From: Gallionella sp.
GTDB lineage: Bacteria > Pseudomonadota > Gammaproteobacteria > Burkholderiales > Gallionellaceae
Direction of reading: 5' to 3'
NCBI GenBank assembly: GCA_017880865.1
Contig: JADGRL010000028.1
Coordinates: 1-36,102, forward strand
DNA: 36,102 nucleotides
Below are positions 19,280-27,114 of the stretch, piece after piece. The position numbers and the translations under genes were made by a program. Numbering within the stretch: position 1 is the stretch's first letter; each line of letters begins with the position of its first letter. The notes under the pieces are model-generated. The model worked only from the letters and a program-made list of their open reading frames with translations. It made no database searches and was not told the DNA's origin.

Positions 19280-20248
19280 TTATTGGGGTGCGGCTTCCTT
19301 GAATTTGCCATAGCTCATCAAGCGATTGAAGCGATCCTGCATCAGACTGGCAGTCGGCTTGCTTTGCGCGATTTTCAGCGCGTCTTGCAATGCCTTTTTC
19401 ACGTTCTGCATCGTCATTACATAATCGCGATGCGCGCCGCCCAGCGGTTCGCTGATGATCTTGTCCACCAGGCCCAGCGCCTTCAAACGCGTCGCGGTGA
19501 TCCCTAATGTCTCTGCGGCATCGGGCGCTCTTTCCGCGCTTTTCCACAGGATCGAAGCGCAGCCTTCCGGCGAGATTACCGAATAGGTGCTGTATTGCAA
19601 CATCAGCAACGTGTCGCCGACCGCGATCGCCAGCGCGCCGCCGGAACCGCCCTCGCCTATCACGGTGCAGATGATAGGCACGCGCAATTCGCTCATCTCA
19701 TACAGGTTGCGCCCGATCGCTTCGGACTGGCCGCGCTCTTCCGCGTTCACGCCCGGATAGGCTCCGGGGGTATCGATGAAGGTCATGATGGGAATGCCGA
19801 ATTTTTCAGCCATGCGCATCAGGCGCATCGCCTTGCGATAGCCTTCGGGACGCGGCATGCCGAAATTGCGCACGATCTTTTCCTTGGTGTCGCGGCCTTT
19901 TTGATGGCCGATCACCATCACGCTCTGGCCGTTGAATCGTGCCAGCCCGCCCACGATCGCCTTGTCATCGGCAAACGAGCGGTCGCCGTGCAATTCTTCG
20001 AAATCGGTGAACAGATGCTCGACATAATCCAGCGTGTAAGGACGCTGCGGATGACGCGACACCTGCGAGATTTGCCAGGGTGAGAGCTTGGCATAAACGT
20101 CCTTGGTCAAGGTTTCGCTCTTCTTCGACAAGCGCGATATTTCATCCGAGATATCGAGTGCGGAATCATCCTGCATATAGCGCAATTGCTCGATCTTGTC
20201 TTCCAGGTCGGCAATGGGGCTTTCAAAATCTAAAAACGTAACTTTCAT
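19280..20248 (-). CDS. accA: Acetyl-CoA carboxylase carboxyltransferase subunit alpha
   Basis: AccA with AccD transfers CO2 from carboxybiotin to acetyl-CoA, the first step of fatty acid synthesis. From ATG 20248 the product is 322 residues (E. coli 319), beginning [20 protein letters not shown]. The crotonase-like carboxyltransferase fold shows [20 protein letters not shown] and [15 protein letters not shown], the oxyanion/CoA-binding region. AAGGA six bases upstream supports this start; the frame stays open for 25 more codons but the added residues are not family-like. It precedes tilS, a common betaproteobacterial pairing, and lies 80 bases after the MscS-type gene. Confidence 0.98.
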   Translation of the reverse strand: MKVTFLDFESPIADLEDKIEQLRYMQDDSALDISDEISRLSKKSETLTKDVYAKLSPWQISQVSRHPQRPYTLDYVEHLFTDFEELHGDRSFADDKAIVGGLARFNGQSVMVIGHQKGRDTKEKIVRNFGMPRPEGYRKAMRLMRMAEKFGIPIMTFIDTPGAYPGVNAEERGQSEAIGRNLYEMSELRVPIICTVIGEGGSGGALAIAVGDTLLMLQYSTYSVISPEGCASILWKSAERAPDAAETLGITATRLKALGLVDKIISEPLGGAHRDYVMTMQNVKKALQDALKIAQSKPTASLMQDRFNRLMSYGKFKEAAPQ

Positions 20249-20328
20249 GTTCGATCCTTGATATAGGGCTCGCGGCCAAGTTGTATCGACTACAAGCGAC
20301 AAGCTATTTTTAATGCGGCGCAATGATA

Positions 20329-21864
20329 CTACAAACCGAAGAATCGTTTGATGGTCGCCAACACTTCTATGTGACGGTGATGCATTTCCTTGTGCAAGGT
20401 TTCCTCGTCCAGATTTTGCAATGCGCTATCCAACTGCGTCCTGCGCATGACGAGAATATGCGAAACCTCGTCGGCGATGCCGGGACGCGCCAACAGGACT
20501 TCTTCAAAGGCTTCCTTGTCGAGGCGGTAACATTCGACATCGGTCCGGGCAATCACCGAGGCGACACGCGGCGCGCCGGTCATCAGACTCATCTCGCCAA
20601 AAAAACTGCCCTTGGACAAGACGTTGAGACTGCGCTTTTCGCCATTCGCCGCATCGATCAATACCTCCGCTTCGCCATTGATGATGATGAACAGCCAGTG
20701 TTGGCCGGTCGCGCCTTGCCTGGCGATCACACTGCTCTTGGCAAACGGCATGTACCGGAGCCGTTCGGCCAGCGCCTTGAGTTCTGCATCGGTCATCTGC
20801 GAAAACAGTTCCACCCGACGCAACGTCTTGATGCGCAGCAGCACTTCGCGCTGGTGCAGCGCCTCTTCATGCTTTTCGTTTTCCTTGGTCAGATGGATGC
20901 TTCGCTCATCTATCGCCAGCCGGATACCCTCGCGTTGCAGTGCCGTCATGATGTGCCAGCGTATCGCTGCATCGGTCGGATCATCCGGGGTCAGATCAGT
21001 CAGCCAATAGCGCAACGCGTAACGCGCGTAACCTTTGTCGTCCATGTCCATCAGCACGCAATTGGGCAACGGATTCTTTGCTACATTGGCAATGTCGGTA
21101 TGCTGGATCGCTTCTTCGACGATGCTGATCACCCGGGTTGGCAGCGTGTCCATGCCGACGTTGAACCACACCCAGCGCCGCAACTGCACCGGTTGATCGG
21201 TGCGTCGGCCCAGCACCGAAAATTTATTTTTCATCAGCTGACTATTCGGGAACACCACCGTTTCCCAGTTGCGCGTCTCAACCAGCGTGGATCTCCAACG
21301 AATGTCCACGACACGCCCGACCACATCATCCACTTTGATCCAGTCGCCGATCTGAACCGAGTTATCCAGCTGCAAAGCCAGGCCGCCGAGAATATTTCCC
21401 AGCGTATCCTGCATCGCGAAGGCCACCACTGCGGTGATCATCGCCGAAGTCGCCACGATGCTGCCTAAATCGAGGCCGGCATAACGCAGCCTCACCATGC
21501 CCCAGGCGATATACGCGATGATGACAAAGAAATCTTCGGCAATCCGCGGCGGGGTCATGCGCGCCAGCGGCAAAACGATCCTGAACACCAGCAGGCCCCA
21601 CAGGCGAATCAGCGCGATTCCGCCGCCGATCACGAAGGCCTCGTGCAACACGGTAGCCGCCATGTCAAATTGCATCGCATGGATCAGGCCGCTTATTAAT
21701 TGTCCGAACAGGCAGGCAAAGAAAAAGCTCAACGTGTTGATGATGCTGCGGCGCTCTTCCTTATGAAAATGAAACAGCAGGAACGCCAAACCCAGCGCCA
21801 TCACCAGCAGCAGCAGAGATTCATCGCGCCAGAAAAACTGAATTGCGTTATCCAAAAAAGACAC
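20329..21864 (-). CDS. MscS-family mechanosensitive channel with C-terminal cyclic-nucleotide-binding domain
   Basis: This 511-residue inner-membrane protein has about four to five N-terminal helices (roughly 16-33, 42-63, 72-100, 110-125 and the pore helix 133-155). The MscS core follows: [17 protein letters not shown] at the pore end, then the beta domain ([19 protein letters not shown]) and an alpha/beta domain. A Crp/cNMP-type domain occupies about 365-485 ([35 protein letters not shown], where the phosphate-binding loop has [11 protein letters not shown]). Such fusions are described as cyclic-nucleotide-gated MscS-like channels. GTG 21864 is chosen because GAGGAG is five bases upstream; GTG 21870 overlaps that site. 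It starts 29 bases after the preceding gene. Confidence 0.93.
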   Translation of the reverse strand: MSFLDNAIQFFWRDESLLLLVMALGLAFLLFHFHKEERRSIINTLSFFFACLFGQLISGLIHAMQFDMAATVLHEAFVIGGGIALIRLWGLLVFRIVLPLARMTPPRIAEDFFVIIAYIAWGMVRLRYAGLDLGSIVATSAMITAVVAFAMQDTLGNILGGLALQLDNSVQIGDWIKVDDVVGRVVDIRWRSTLVETRNWETVVFPNSQLMKNKFSVLGRRTDQPVQLRRWVWFNVGMDTLPTRVISIVEEAIQHTDIANVAKNPLPNCVLMDMDDKGYARYALRYWLTDLTPDDPTDAAIRWHIMTALQREGIRLAIDERSIHLTKENEKHEEALHQREVLLRIKTLRRVELFSQMTDAELKALAERLRYMPFAKSSVIARQGATGQHWLFIIINGEAEVLIDAANGEKRSLNVLSKGSFFGEMSLMTGAPRVASVIARTDVECYRLDKEAFEEVLLARPGIADEVSHILVMRRTQLDSALQNLDEETLHKEMHHRHIEVLATIKRFFGL

Positions 21865-21893
21865 GATCACTCCTCATGGTTTGACATTACATT

Positions 21894-23012
21894 CTACACG
21901 AACGAATAGTCGGCCAAGCGTCTGGCACGCCGCCAGAATGCCCAGGTGTCGCCGCGCGTCAATACAACACGCCGAATGCTATCCTTGCACAAAATATCCA
22001 ACTGCAAGCGCGCGATCTTTCCGGAGCGCAGCGCTTGCCATAACGGCTGGGCATAGCCTGTTTCAAACTCCTGCAAAGCGGTGCGCCAGGCGACCAGATC
22101 GCCGCTCTGCAATGCGGATCGCAAGCCCGTCCACACCAGCAATTGCCTGCCTTTACTTTCTGCCTCACGCCAAGTCTGGGGCCATGCCGCAAAAGCAACG
22201 CCCGCCGCCGCCGCGAACATCTCGACTAAAATCTCATCCGAACTCGCGCTGTCGTATTTTTTTTGTAGTGACGCATTTACGCTGCAGCCGCCGCCCCACA
22301 GCCACAGGCTATTAACCGGCACCGCCCCACGCGCTTCGCGGGCAGCGTTGAGCGGATGCGCGAACAACAGCATCTGGATTTCGTTGAACAGCTGATGCCA
22401 ACGCGAAGCATCCTCACCGGCAGGCAATGCCCCGCGCACATCGCGTCCGATCACTTGCGACAGCGGCGTGGTATTGATGCGCGGCTGCTTTTCCAGCCGC
22501 ACATACCAGCGCTGCGGATGGGGAGCCGCAAATTCCATGCCCTGCCCGGCAAAGTATTCATTCAGGCTGGCGCACATAGCCTCCGCCTCGTCCGCGCTGA
22601 TTTCATTAGTCGGCAGCAACAGCATCTGATCGCGTTGCAAACTCAAATGCACCGGATCGGCGCGCAACCAGCAGCCCGCAGCCAGCCCGTCAAAAGCGGC
22701 GGAAATCGACGCGATGGGCGCATCGGCCTGAAGAGTCTCGGGCTGGCACGTCACACCAAACAGCTCGCACAGCAGATTTTCCAGCGAAGAGGCCGTTCGC
22801 CCCATAGAGCTTTTGGTCGGGCACCCGCCTGAGCCTGCGGATGGGTCGTCGCGTAGCGACGGGGTACCCACCGGTGTACCCCTTGCGGGTGCTGTCGAAG
22901 CACCGTGTCCCAGCAGCTTTTCCAACGCGGGCAAATGCAATCCCGCGCAAATCTCGGCGGCGAAGTCTTTCGGCAGGAACAAATCGGGGATGATGAGGTG
23001 GGCGCTTTTCAT
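21894..23012 (-). CDS. RpfE-type conserved protein (phosphoglycerate mutase-like), with repeat insertion
   Basis: The 372-residue product from ATG 23012 begins MKSAHLIIPDLFLPKDFAAE and resembles a betaproteobacterial family annotated as RpfE-type regulatory or cofactor-independent phosphoglycerate mutase-like protein. The biochemical role is unknown to me. Residues about 38-73 (Ala/Gly/Pro/Ser-rich) interrupt the otherwise family-like N-terminus and coincide with a hairpin-rich repeat at 22794-22901. No ribosome site precedes the ATG, but a -10-like TAAACT lies seven bases upstream, which would fit a leaderless message. A longer start at 23081 is less likely. It is followed by the MscS-type gene and may share its transcript. 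Confidence 0.7.
   Translation of the reverse strand: MKSAHLIIPDLFLPKDFAAEICAGLHLPALEKLLGHGASTAPARGTPVGTPSLRDDPSAGSGGCPTKSSMGRTASSLENLLCELFGVTCQPETLQADAPIASISAAFDGLAAGCWLRADPVHLSLQRDQMLLLPTNEISADEAEAMCASLNEYFAGQGMEFAAPHPQRWYVRLEKQPRINTTPLSQVIGRDVRGALPAGEDASRWHQLFNEIQMLLFAHPLNAAREARGAVPVNSLWLWGGGCSVNASLQKKYDSASSDEILVEMFAAAAGVAFAAWPQTWREAESKGRQLLVWTGLRSALQSGDLVAWRTALQEFETGYAQPLWQALRSGKIARLQLDILCKDSIRRVVLTRGDTWAFWRRARRLADYSFV
22794..22904. repeat. Hairpin-rich repeat inserted in frame in the RpfE-type gene
   Basis: About 110 bases hold four consecutive inverted repeats: CCGC/GCGG (22825-22840), CGTCGC-GTA-GCGACG (22847-22861), GGGGTA..CACCGGTG..TACCCC (22861-22882) and GGTGCT-GTCGA-AGCACC (22888-22904). 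The segment is open in the gene frame and encodes a low-complexity insert. Bases 22873-22893 recur at 24257-24277 with 19 of 21 identities. This is consistent with a dispersed palindromic repeat family. Confidence 0.6.
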
Positions 23013-23309
23013 GGCGGCGAGTTTAGCATTGACGAGAATGGCTGAATCGCCCACTTTGGCACATAAACCGGCAATGCCCATGATGTAAACATTGTCGGCG
23101 CAGCCAAGAGGCCGTATCCACCAGCACGGGAGTGTAGTTCATCCGGGGTGAGAGAGGGAGCTGAGCCAACAAGAATATGTCACTGTCTGCCCGGTTGTGG
23201 CACACTAGCGCCCGTTCAAACATAGCCACCTACCTGCCTTGCTGCCGTACGCCAATCTATGGTTTTGGCAACTTGGAAGCGGACAGTGGTGCTTTGTGCC
23301 CAGATCAAA
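23013..23309. other. Divergent intergenic region before the island
   Basis: About 300 bases between the RpfE-type gene and higA. Bases 23013-23187 hold no gene I can support, although short minus-strand frames are open. Bases 23188-23242 are copy 1 of the 55-bp direct repeat. Just after it, TTG CTG CCG TAC faintly resembles the start of lolC (TTG CAA CCT TAC). The promoter of the RpfE-type gene must lie at the left edge. Confidence 0.5.
23188..23242 (+). repeat. 55-bp direct repeat, copy 1
   Basis: Begins TGCCCGGTTGTGGCACACTA and ends CTACCTGCCTTGC. It is identical to 25819-25873 except for one C/T difference (base 23229). It marks the left side of the higBA/insertion-sequence segment. Confidence 0.95.
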
Positions 23310-23738
23310 TTAGCTTGGCACAAATATAGCTGGGCTAATGCCGAAGAACTTACCCAATTTACCTGCCAAGGTTGCGCTGATTTTTCGTTTCCCTGCCAAG
23401 ATTGCCGACAGGTTGCTTTGTGGCACAACGGCTGACAGGTCTTCTTGTTTTAAGCCGCGGGTATCCATCAAGAAACGCAGGGCATCCTTGGGTTCAGCTG
23501 GCTCGATAGCGTGATGCTCTTGCTCATATTTCGAGACCATATCTCCTACCAAATCAAGCAAGCCAGATAACGGATGATCTTCGTCATCTCCGGTGGCATC
23601 CAGCAGGGAGTTCATCAGGGCCATCATGCGGTCGTAGCTCTCTTCATCATGGATGGGGCGAAGATGCGCCATTGCATCAAAAGCCTGCCAAGAGGATTGA
23701 ATGGCTCTAATATTAAATTGAGTGTGTGCTGCGCGCAT
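23310..23738 (-). CDS. higA: HigA-type antitoxin (XRE helix-turn-helix)
   Basis: HigA neutralises the HigB mRNA interferase and represses the operon. The 142-residue protein has an acidic helical N-terminal part (about 1-90) that would bind the toxin and a C-terminal HTH_XRE domain (about 90-142), visible in GLKQEDLSAVVPQSNLSAIL and GKRKISATLAGKLGKFF. This matches the E. coli HigA arrangement. ATG 23738 lies two bases after the higB stop with AAAGGA seven bases upstream. The toxin-first order is characteristic of hig loci. Confidence 0.92.
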   Translation of the reverse strand: MRAAHTQFNIRAIQSSWQAFDAMAHLRPIHDEESYDRMMALMNSLLDATGDDEDHPLSGLLDLVGDMVSKYEQEHHAIEPAEPKDALRFLMDTRGLKQEDLSAVVPQSNLSAILAGKRKISATLAGKLGKFFGISPAIFVPS

Positions 23739-23740
23739 GA

Positions 23741-24043
23741 TTATCCTTTGCCTTTCCGATAGAGCTTGTTCCAGTCATCGTATTCTCGATGCGTCATCAC
23801 CTTCTGCACAAATATCTTCTTGAACCTGTACCTAATGACAACCACCAAACGATAGTTATTCCCACCCACATCAAAGACCGTATAGGGAGGCACGTAGTCG
23901 GCAGAGTTGAAAAACTCTCGAACGTGGTTAAAGTCCCCGAATTCGGCGTGCTCAACGACTGTATGCCATTCGCGTAATACCATTTCCGTCTCTGGATGTT
24001 TTTGCCAGAACTCGCGAAGCATTTTAATTAATATGATGTGCAC
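23741..24043 (-). CDS. higB: HigB-type mRNA interferase toxin
   Basis: HigB is a RelE-superfamily toxin that cleaves mRNA on the ribosome. The 100-residue protein matches the HigB_toxin family in length and motifs: MLREFWQKHPE near the N-terminus, the tryptophan-containing AEFGDFNHV region, VFDVGGNNYRLVV and the C-terminal FVQKVMTHREYDDWNK, whose His/Tyr are candidate catalytic residues. GTG 24043 is chosen because family members start with a MHII-like segment; ATG 24022 would remove it. The start lies only six bases after a strong -10 box, so the message may be leaderless. It is followed by higA. Confidence 0.92.
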   Translation of the reverse strand: MHIILIKMLREFWQKHPETEMVLREWHTVVEHAEFGDFNHVREFFNSADYVPPYTVFDVGGNNYRLVVVIRYRFKKIFVQKVMTHREYDDWNKLYRKGKG

Positions 24044-24047
24044 AAAA

Positions 24048-24072
24048 GGATTATATCAAATTGATATAATCC
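24048..24072. promoter_or_regulatory. Perfect operator palindrome of higBA
   Basis: Arms of 12 bases (GGATTATATCAA and its exact complement) flank a single central base at 24060. It overlaps the -10 box of the higBA promoter, so a bound HigA dimer would block RNA polymerase. The link to HigA is inferred from family knowledge. Confidence 0.85.
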
Positions 24073-24077
24073 ATCAA
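24050..24077 (-). promoter_or_regulatory. higBA promoter
   Basis: Minus strand: TTGATG (24072-24077) as -35, a 16-base spacer, and a perfect TATAAT (24050-24055). The expected transcription start is about 24043, which coincides with the higB GTG. No Shine-Dalgarno sequence precedes that GTG. Confidence 0.7.
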
Positions 24078-24112
24078 GACTACGTACGATGAAAATCCTG
24101 ACAGCATGCTGA

Positions 24113-24316
24113 AGTTCGGCTAATGGCACACTGCCGCCCATCGAACCTTGTAATAGCCAATCGATTAGACTGGTAAACAACACCAATCAAGTCGCTGGTT
24201 ATGGCGGCGGTGTCAATTCCGTTCAGCCTGTGGCTGGTAACGGATTACCTACCTTTGGTGTACCCTTTACGGGTGCTACCCCGGCGAAGTTGCCGTTGGT
24301 CATTCACGATTGCTAA
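24113..24316 (+). pseudogene. Open fragment without start codon (unrecognised)
   Basis: A 67-codon open frame runs from just after a TGA at 24110-24112 to a TAA at 24314-24316. It has no ATG or GTG and only one late TTG. The translation is protein-like, Gly/Val/Asn/Pro-rich (for example NQVAGYGGGVNSVQPVAGNG and FTGATPAKLPLVIHDC). It may be the C-terminal remnant of a gene broken by island insertion, or a chance frame crossing repeat sequence: part of it matches the repeat in the RpfE-type gene and part resembles the 55-bp repeat. The family is not recognised. Confidence 0.25.
24116..24152 (+). repeat. Degenerate third copy of the direct-repeat core
   Basis: TGGCACACT, then CGCCC two bases on, an AAC and a TAGCCA recur here in the same order as in the 55-bp repeat (23188-23242), with several substitutions and about a five-base length difference. 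Alignment was by eye. Confidence 0.4.
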
Positions 24317-25697
24317 TGGAACCAAGCACAATAATATTTCCAAACAAAATTCTTATCGTCCCTACGCTCCGCATAAATACGGCAAGCTGAACATTTGTCC
24401 AACAGTACATTCCAATCGAGGTTTGAGTCTGAAGGGGCGCGATTTTAAGAGTTTCAGGCCGCCGTTTTCGATCTGTTAAAATGGTTTTGAAGAGAATTGC
24501 ACGCGCATCGTTCAGTCGCTGTGCCGCCTCATTATCACTGATTTCACCGGCTTTCGCATCGAGCTGCCGGAATGTAATGGCGGGTTTTAGATATTGCTCG
24601 GACAAGGGCAGTGACTTGAGCTTCTCATAGGGCGTCATCATCATCTTGTAGGGATAACGCTTGCGCTGGCGACCTTTGGCATCGGTGATGGTTTCGGCGA
24701 ATAAGCATGGCCGGTGGAAGTTGATATAGGGGTTGAGGTAGTCACGGCAGAAGGCATTCACCAATGCGGCGAAGCATTGCGGGATGTGGCTGTAGCCCAA
24801 GTGTTTGCGCACGATGGCCGCGTTCTTTGATTCGGCTTGGGCGTTGTCGTTGCTGTGACGGGAGCGCGATTTTGTTTGCTCTTCGATGAGCAGTTTGTTG
24901 AGTAATTTCGCAACGCGTTGATTGATGTATTCTGAGCCGTTATCGCTATGGAAGCCATGGATGACGAATGGGAAGCTCAGCAGCAGCGCTTCGAGCACCG
25001 GGATGAGGAACGCCTCGCTGATCTTCTCGCAGGTTGCCACGCCTTCGTACTGGGTGACGCAGTCCACGGCATTGATGTGATAAACGCCTTTGATGCCATC
25101 CAGATCGCCCTGATGGACGCTGTCAACGCGCAAATAGCCGGGCCGGTTGTTGGGGGTTGGCGCACGACGCTCGCCGATAGGAACCGTCGCAGGTCGAGTC
25201 TTGGTCCAGACCTGGCGCTGGTTCTGGTAGCTGGGGCGCTGACGCAAGTTGTAAAGGTGAGCCACCGAGATCGTTGCCAGGCGTTGGTAGCGTGCATCTC
25301 CGAAGATGCCGTAAGCCCGTTCCATGAGCTTCTTGGTTGCCAAGCCGGATAGCGTGCCATGCAGGATGTCGGTATGGGCGAGCAGGAGCACGTCAGCGCC
25401 CGTATAGATACGCGCAAAGCTGGTTCGTGACCCTTGGTAGCGCTTGACCAGTTTGCGCCGCTCACAGCCCCGTTTGACCAGCCGGGTGAGTTGTTGGCGC
25501 GAATAACCGCTGACGCGTTCAAGGAAGCGTAGAACTACTGCCTTGTCGGCGCGTTTCAGCCGGGCATAGCCGAAACGCCGCACGGTGCGTGCGATGAATT
25601 CGTACCGATCGTCTGCCGTCACCGTGAAATTCATTGCCGCGGTTCCGCTTAAAAAAGCCTGCAAATCGGCCAGGGTGTGCAGTTGTTCGTCGTTCAT
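24300..25697 (-). CDS. Insertion-sequence transposase, integrase (rve) core
   Basis: From ATG 25697 (GGTGA five bases upstream) the frame encodes 465 residues. An N-terminal helix-turn-helix region (about 25-75, RRFGYARLKRADKAVVLRFL) is followed by the integrase core with catalytic D192 (RVDSVHQGD), D252 (FHSDNGSEY) and E289 (NAQAESKNA), a classic DDE spacing of 36 residues between the second Asp and Glu. A longer start at 25751 would lie inside the right inverted repeat. The C-terminal 35-40 residues are translated from beyond the left inverted repeat into flanking DNA, so the natural end of the protein may have been lost. The catalytic residues are intact. Confidence 0.88.
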   Translation of the reverse strand: MNDEQLHTLADLQAFLSGTAAMNFTVTADDRYEFIARTVRRFGYARLKRADKAVVLRFLERVSGYSRQQLTRLVKRGCERRKLVKRYQGSRTSFARIYTGADVLLLAHTDILHGTLSGLATKKLMERAYGIFGDARYQRLATISVAHLYNLRQRPSYQNQRQVWTKTRPATVPIGERRAPTPNNRPGYLRVDSVHQGDLDGIKGVYHINAVDCVTQYEGVATCEKISEAFLIPVLEALLLSFPFVIHGFHSDNGSEYINQRVAKLLNKLLIEEQTKSRSRHSNDNAQAESKNAAIVRKHLGYSHIPQCFAALVNAFCRDYLNPYINFHRPCLFAETITDAKGRQRKRYPYKMMMTPYEKLKSLPLSEQYLKPAITFRQLDAKAGEISDNEAAQRLNDARAILFKTILTDRKRRPETLKIAPLQTQTSIGMYCWTNVQLAVFMRSVGTIRILFGNIIVLGSISNRE

Positions 25698-25799
25698 ATT
25701 GATCACCATGCCTCGCATAATGATCGAACCCGGCCACCTGTTCAGACTCAAACCCCGTTGGATTCACGCTCCCCGCTCAGACTCAAACCCCGTTGGACA
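24396..25799 (-). mobile_element. Insertion sequence with DDE (rve) transposase
   Basis: One transposase gene lies between related inverted ends. The left end reads TCCAATCGAGGTTTGAGTCT (24411-24430), and the right end contains TCCAACGGGGTTTGAGTCTG twice, read inwards on the minus strand (25742-25762 and 25777-25797). TTGTCCAAC occurs at the outermost position on both sides (24395-24403 and 25791-25799), so the outer boundaries given are provisional. No target-site duplication is evident. The family was not assigned; the transposase is of the integrase-core type seen in IS3/IS481-like and unclassified elements. Confidence 0.7.
25742..25797. repeat. Tandem doubled right end of the insertion sequence
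   Basis: TCAGACTCAAACCCCGTTGG occurs twice (25742-25761, 25777-25796), with starts 35 bases apart, both in the same orientation and both inverted relative to the left end at 24411-24432. Confidence 0.9.
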
Positions 25800-25818
25800 A
25801 TGCTCAACTGTCATCATT

Positions 25819-25873
25819 TGCCCGGTTGTGGCACACTAGCGCCCGTTCAAACATAGCCATCTACCTGCCTTGC
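25819..25873 (+). repeat. 55-bp direct repeat, copy 2
   Basis: 54 of 55 bases equal 23188-23242. Its last four bases contain the TTG at 25870 used as the lolC start. It lies about 20 bases beyond the right end of the insertion sequence. Confidence 0.95.
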
Positions 25874-27114
25874 AACCTTACGAACTGTTCATCGGTCTGC
25901 GCTACACCCGTGCCAAGCGGCGCAATCATTTCATTTCCTTCATCTCGCTGATTTCCATGCTGGGCATGGCGTTGGGCGTGATGGCGTTGATCGTCGTGCT
26001 GTCGGTGATGAACGGCTTCCAGAAGGAAATCCGCGCGCGCATGCTGGGCGCGTCGCCGCATCTGGAGGTGGTCGCGGATGGCGGACGGCTGAACAACTGG
26101 CTCCCCATTCTGGACAAGGTCGCACAGCACCCGCAAGTTTCCGCCGCCGCACCCTATGTGGCCGGACAAGGCATGCTGTCGTTCGGGCAAAGCGTGCAAG
26201 GCGTGATGGTGCGCGGCATCAACCCGTCACAAGAAACCGCGATCACCGAACTGGCCAACAAGATCAAAGCCGGCGCACTGGAAGATTTGCGCAGCGGCGA
26301 ATTCGGTATCGTGTTGGGCACCGATCTGGCGCGCGCGCTCGGTGTGCGGCTGGATGACAAAATCATGCTGATCGCCCCGCAAGGGCAGATCACGCCCGCC
26401 GGGATGATGCCACGCCTGAAGCAATTCCGCGTCGTGGGCATTTTCGAGATCGGCATGGCGCCTTACGATAACAACCTCGCACTGATCAACATCGGCGACG
26501 CACAAAAGCTGTTCCAGCTGGGCGATGCGGTGACCGGCATCAGCGCCAAGCTGCGCGATGTCGACCTCGCGCCAGAAGTGTCGCGCGAGATACAAGCTCA
26601 GTTACCGGATGAGTTGTACGCCAATGACTGGACACACCAGAACAGCAATTACTTCCGCGCGGTGCAGATGGAAAAGAAAATGATGTTCATCATCCTGTCG
26701 CTGATCGTCGCGGTGGCCGCGTTCAACATCGTCTCGACGCTGGTGATGGCCGTCACCGACAAGCAGGCCGACATCGCGATCCTGCGCACGCTGGGCGCAT
26801 CGCCTTCGAGCATCATGAAAATCTTCATCGTGCAGGGCGTGGTGATCGGCGTGATCGGCACACTACTCGGTGCAATCGGCGGCATCGTGCTGGCGCTGAA
26901 TCTGGATGTGGTTGTGCCGTTCATCGAGCACCTGTTCGGTATGCAGTTCTTAGCCAAAGACGTGTATTACATCAACGAATTGCCGTCCGATCTGCGCTAC
27001 GAGGAAGTGTTGTTGGTCACAGGCATATCCTTTTTGATCAGCCTGCTGGCCACGCTGTATCCGAGCTACCGTGCGTCGCTAACACAACCGGCGGAGGCAT
27101 TGCGCTATGAATAG
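25870..27114 (+). CDS. lolC: Lipoprotein-releasing ABC transporter permease LolC
   Basis: LolC (LolC/E family) is the membrane subunit that extracts outer-membrane lipoproteins from the inner membrane and hands them to LolA. The 414 residues show the FtsX/MacB architecture: a first helix about 19-48, a large periplasmic domain about 50-265, and three further helices near 270-294, 318-345 and 378-399. The N-terminal [20 protein letters not shown] motif is complete, so little is missing, but the only available start is TTG 25870, inside the direct repeat, with no Shine-Dalgarno sequence. A stop precedes at 25837-25839. It overlaps lolD by eight bases. Confidence 0.95.
   Translation: MQPYELFIGLRYTRAKRRNHFISFISLISMLGMALGVMALIVVLSVMNGFQKEIRARMLGASPHLEVVADGGRLNNWLPILDKVAQHPQVSAAAPYVAGQGMLSFGQSVQGVMVRGINPSQETAITELANKIKAGALEDLRSGEFGIVLGTDLARALGVRLDDKIMLIAPQGQITPAGMMPRLKQFRVVGIFEIGMAPYDNNLALINIGDAQKLFQLGDAVTGISAKLRDVDLAPEVSREIQAQLPDELYANDWTHQNSNYFRAVQMEKKMMFIILSLIVAVAAFNIVSTLVMAVTDKQADIAILRTLGASPSSIMKIFIVQGVVIGVIGTLLGAIGGIVLALNLDVVVPFIEHLFGMQFLAKDVYYINELPSDLRYEEVLLVTGISFLISLLATLYPSYRASLTQPAEALRYE

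Noticed and set aside
20323..21468. 381-codon plus-strand frame antisense to the MscS-type gene
   Set aside because: Low-complexity His/Arg/Gln composition typical of an antisense shadow; the minus-strand gene has clear domains.
23197..23215. Sigma54-like TGGCAC in the 55-bp repeat
   Set aside because: No TTGC/GC element at the required -12 spacing.
23023..23229. 68-codon minus-strand frame upstream of the RpfE-type gene
   Set aside because: Runs through the 55-bp repeat and ends inside the neighbouring gene region in another frame; no recognisable motif or ribosome site.
23188..23242. Target-site duplication of the insertion sequence
   Set aside because: 55 bases is far longer than known duplications, and the copies are not adjacent to the IS ends (about 1.2 kb away on the left, about 20 bases on the right).
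24188..24202. Exact 15-base match to tilS (18752-18766) as independent proof of a repeat
   Set aside because: One 15-mer match is expected by chance in a window of this size; kept only as supporting context.
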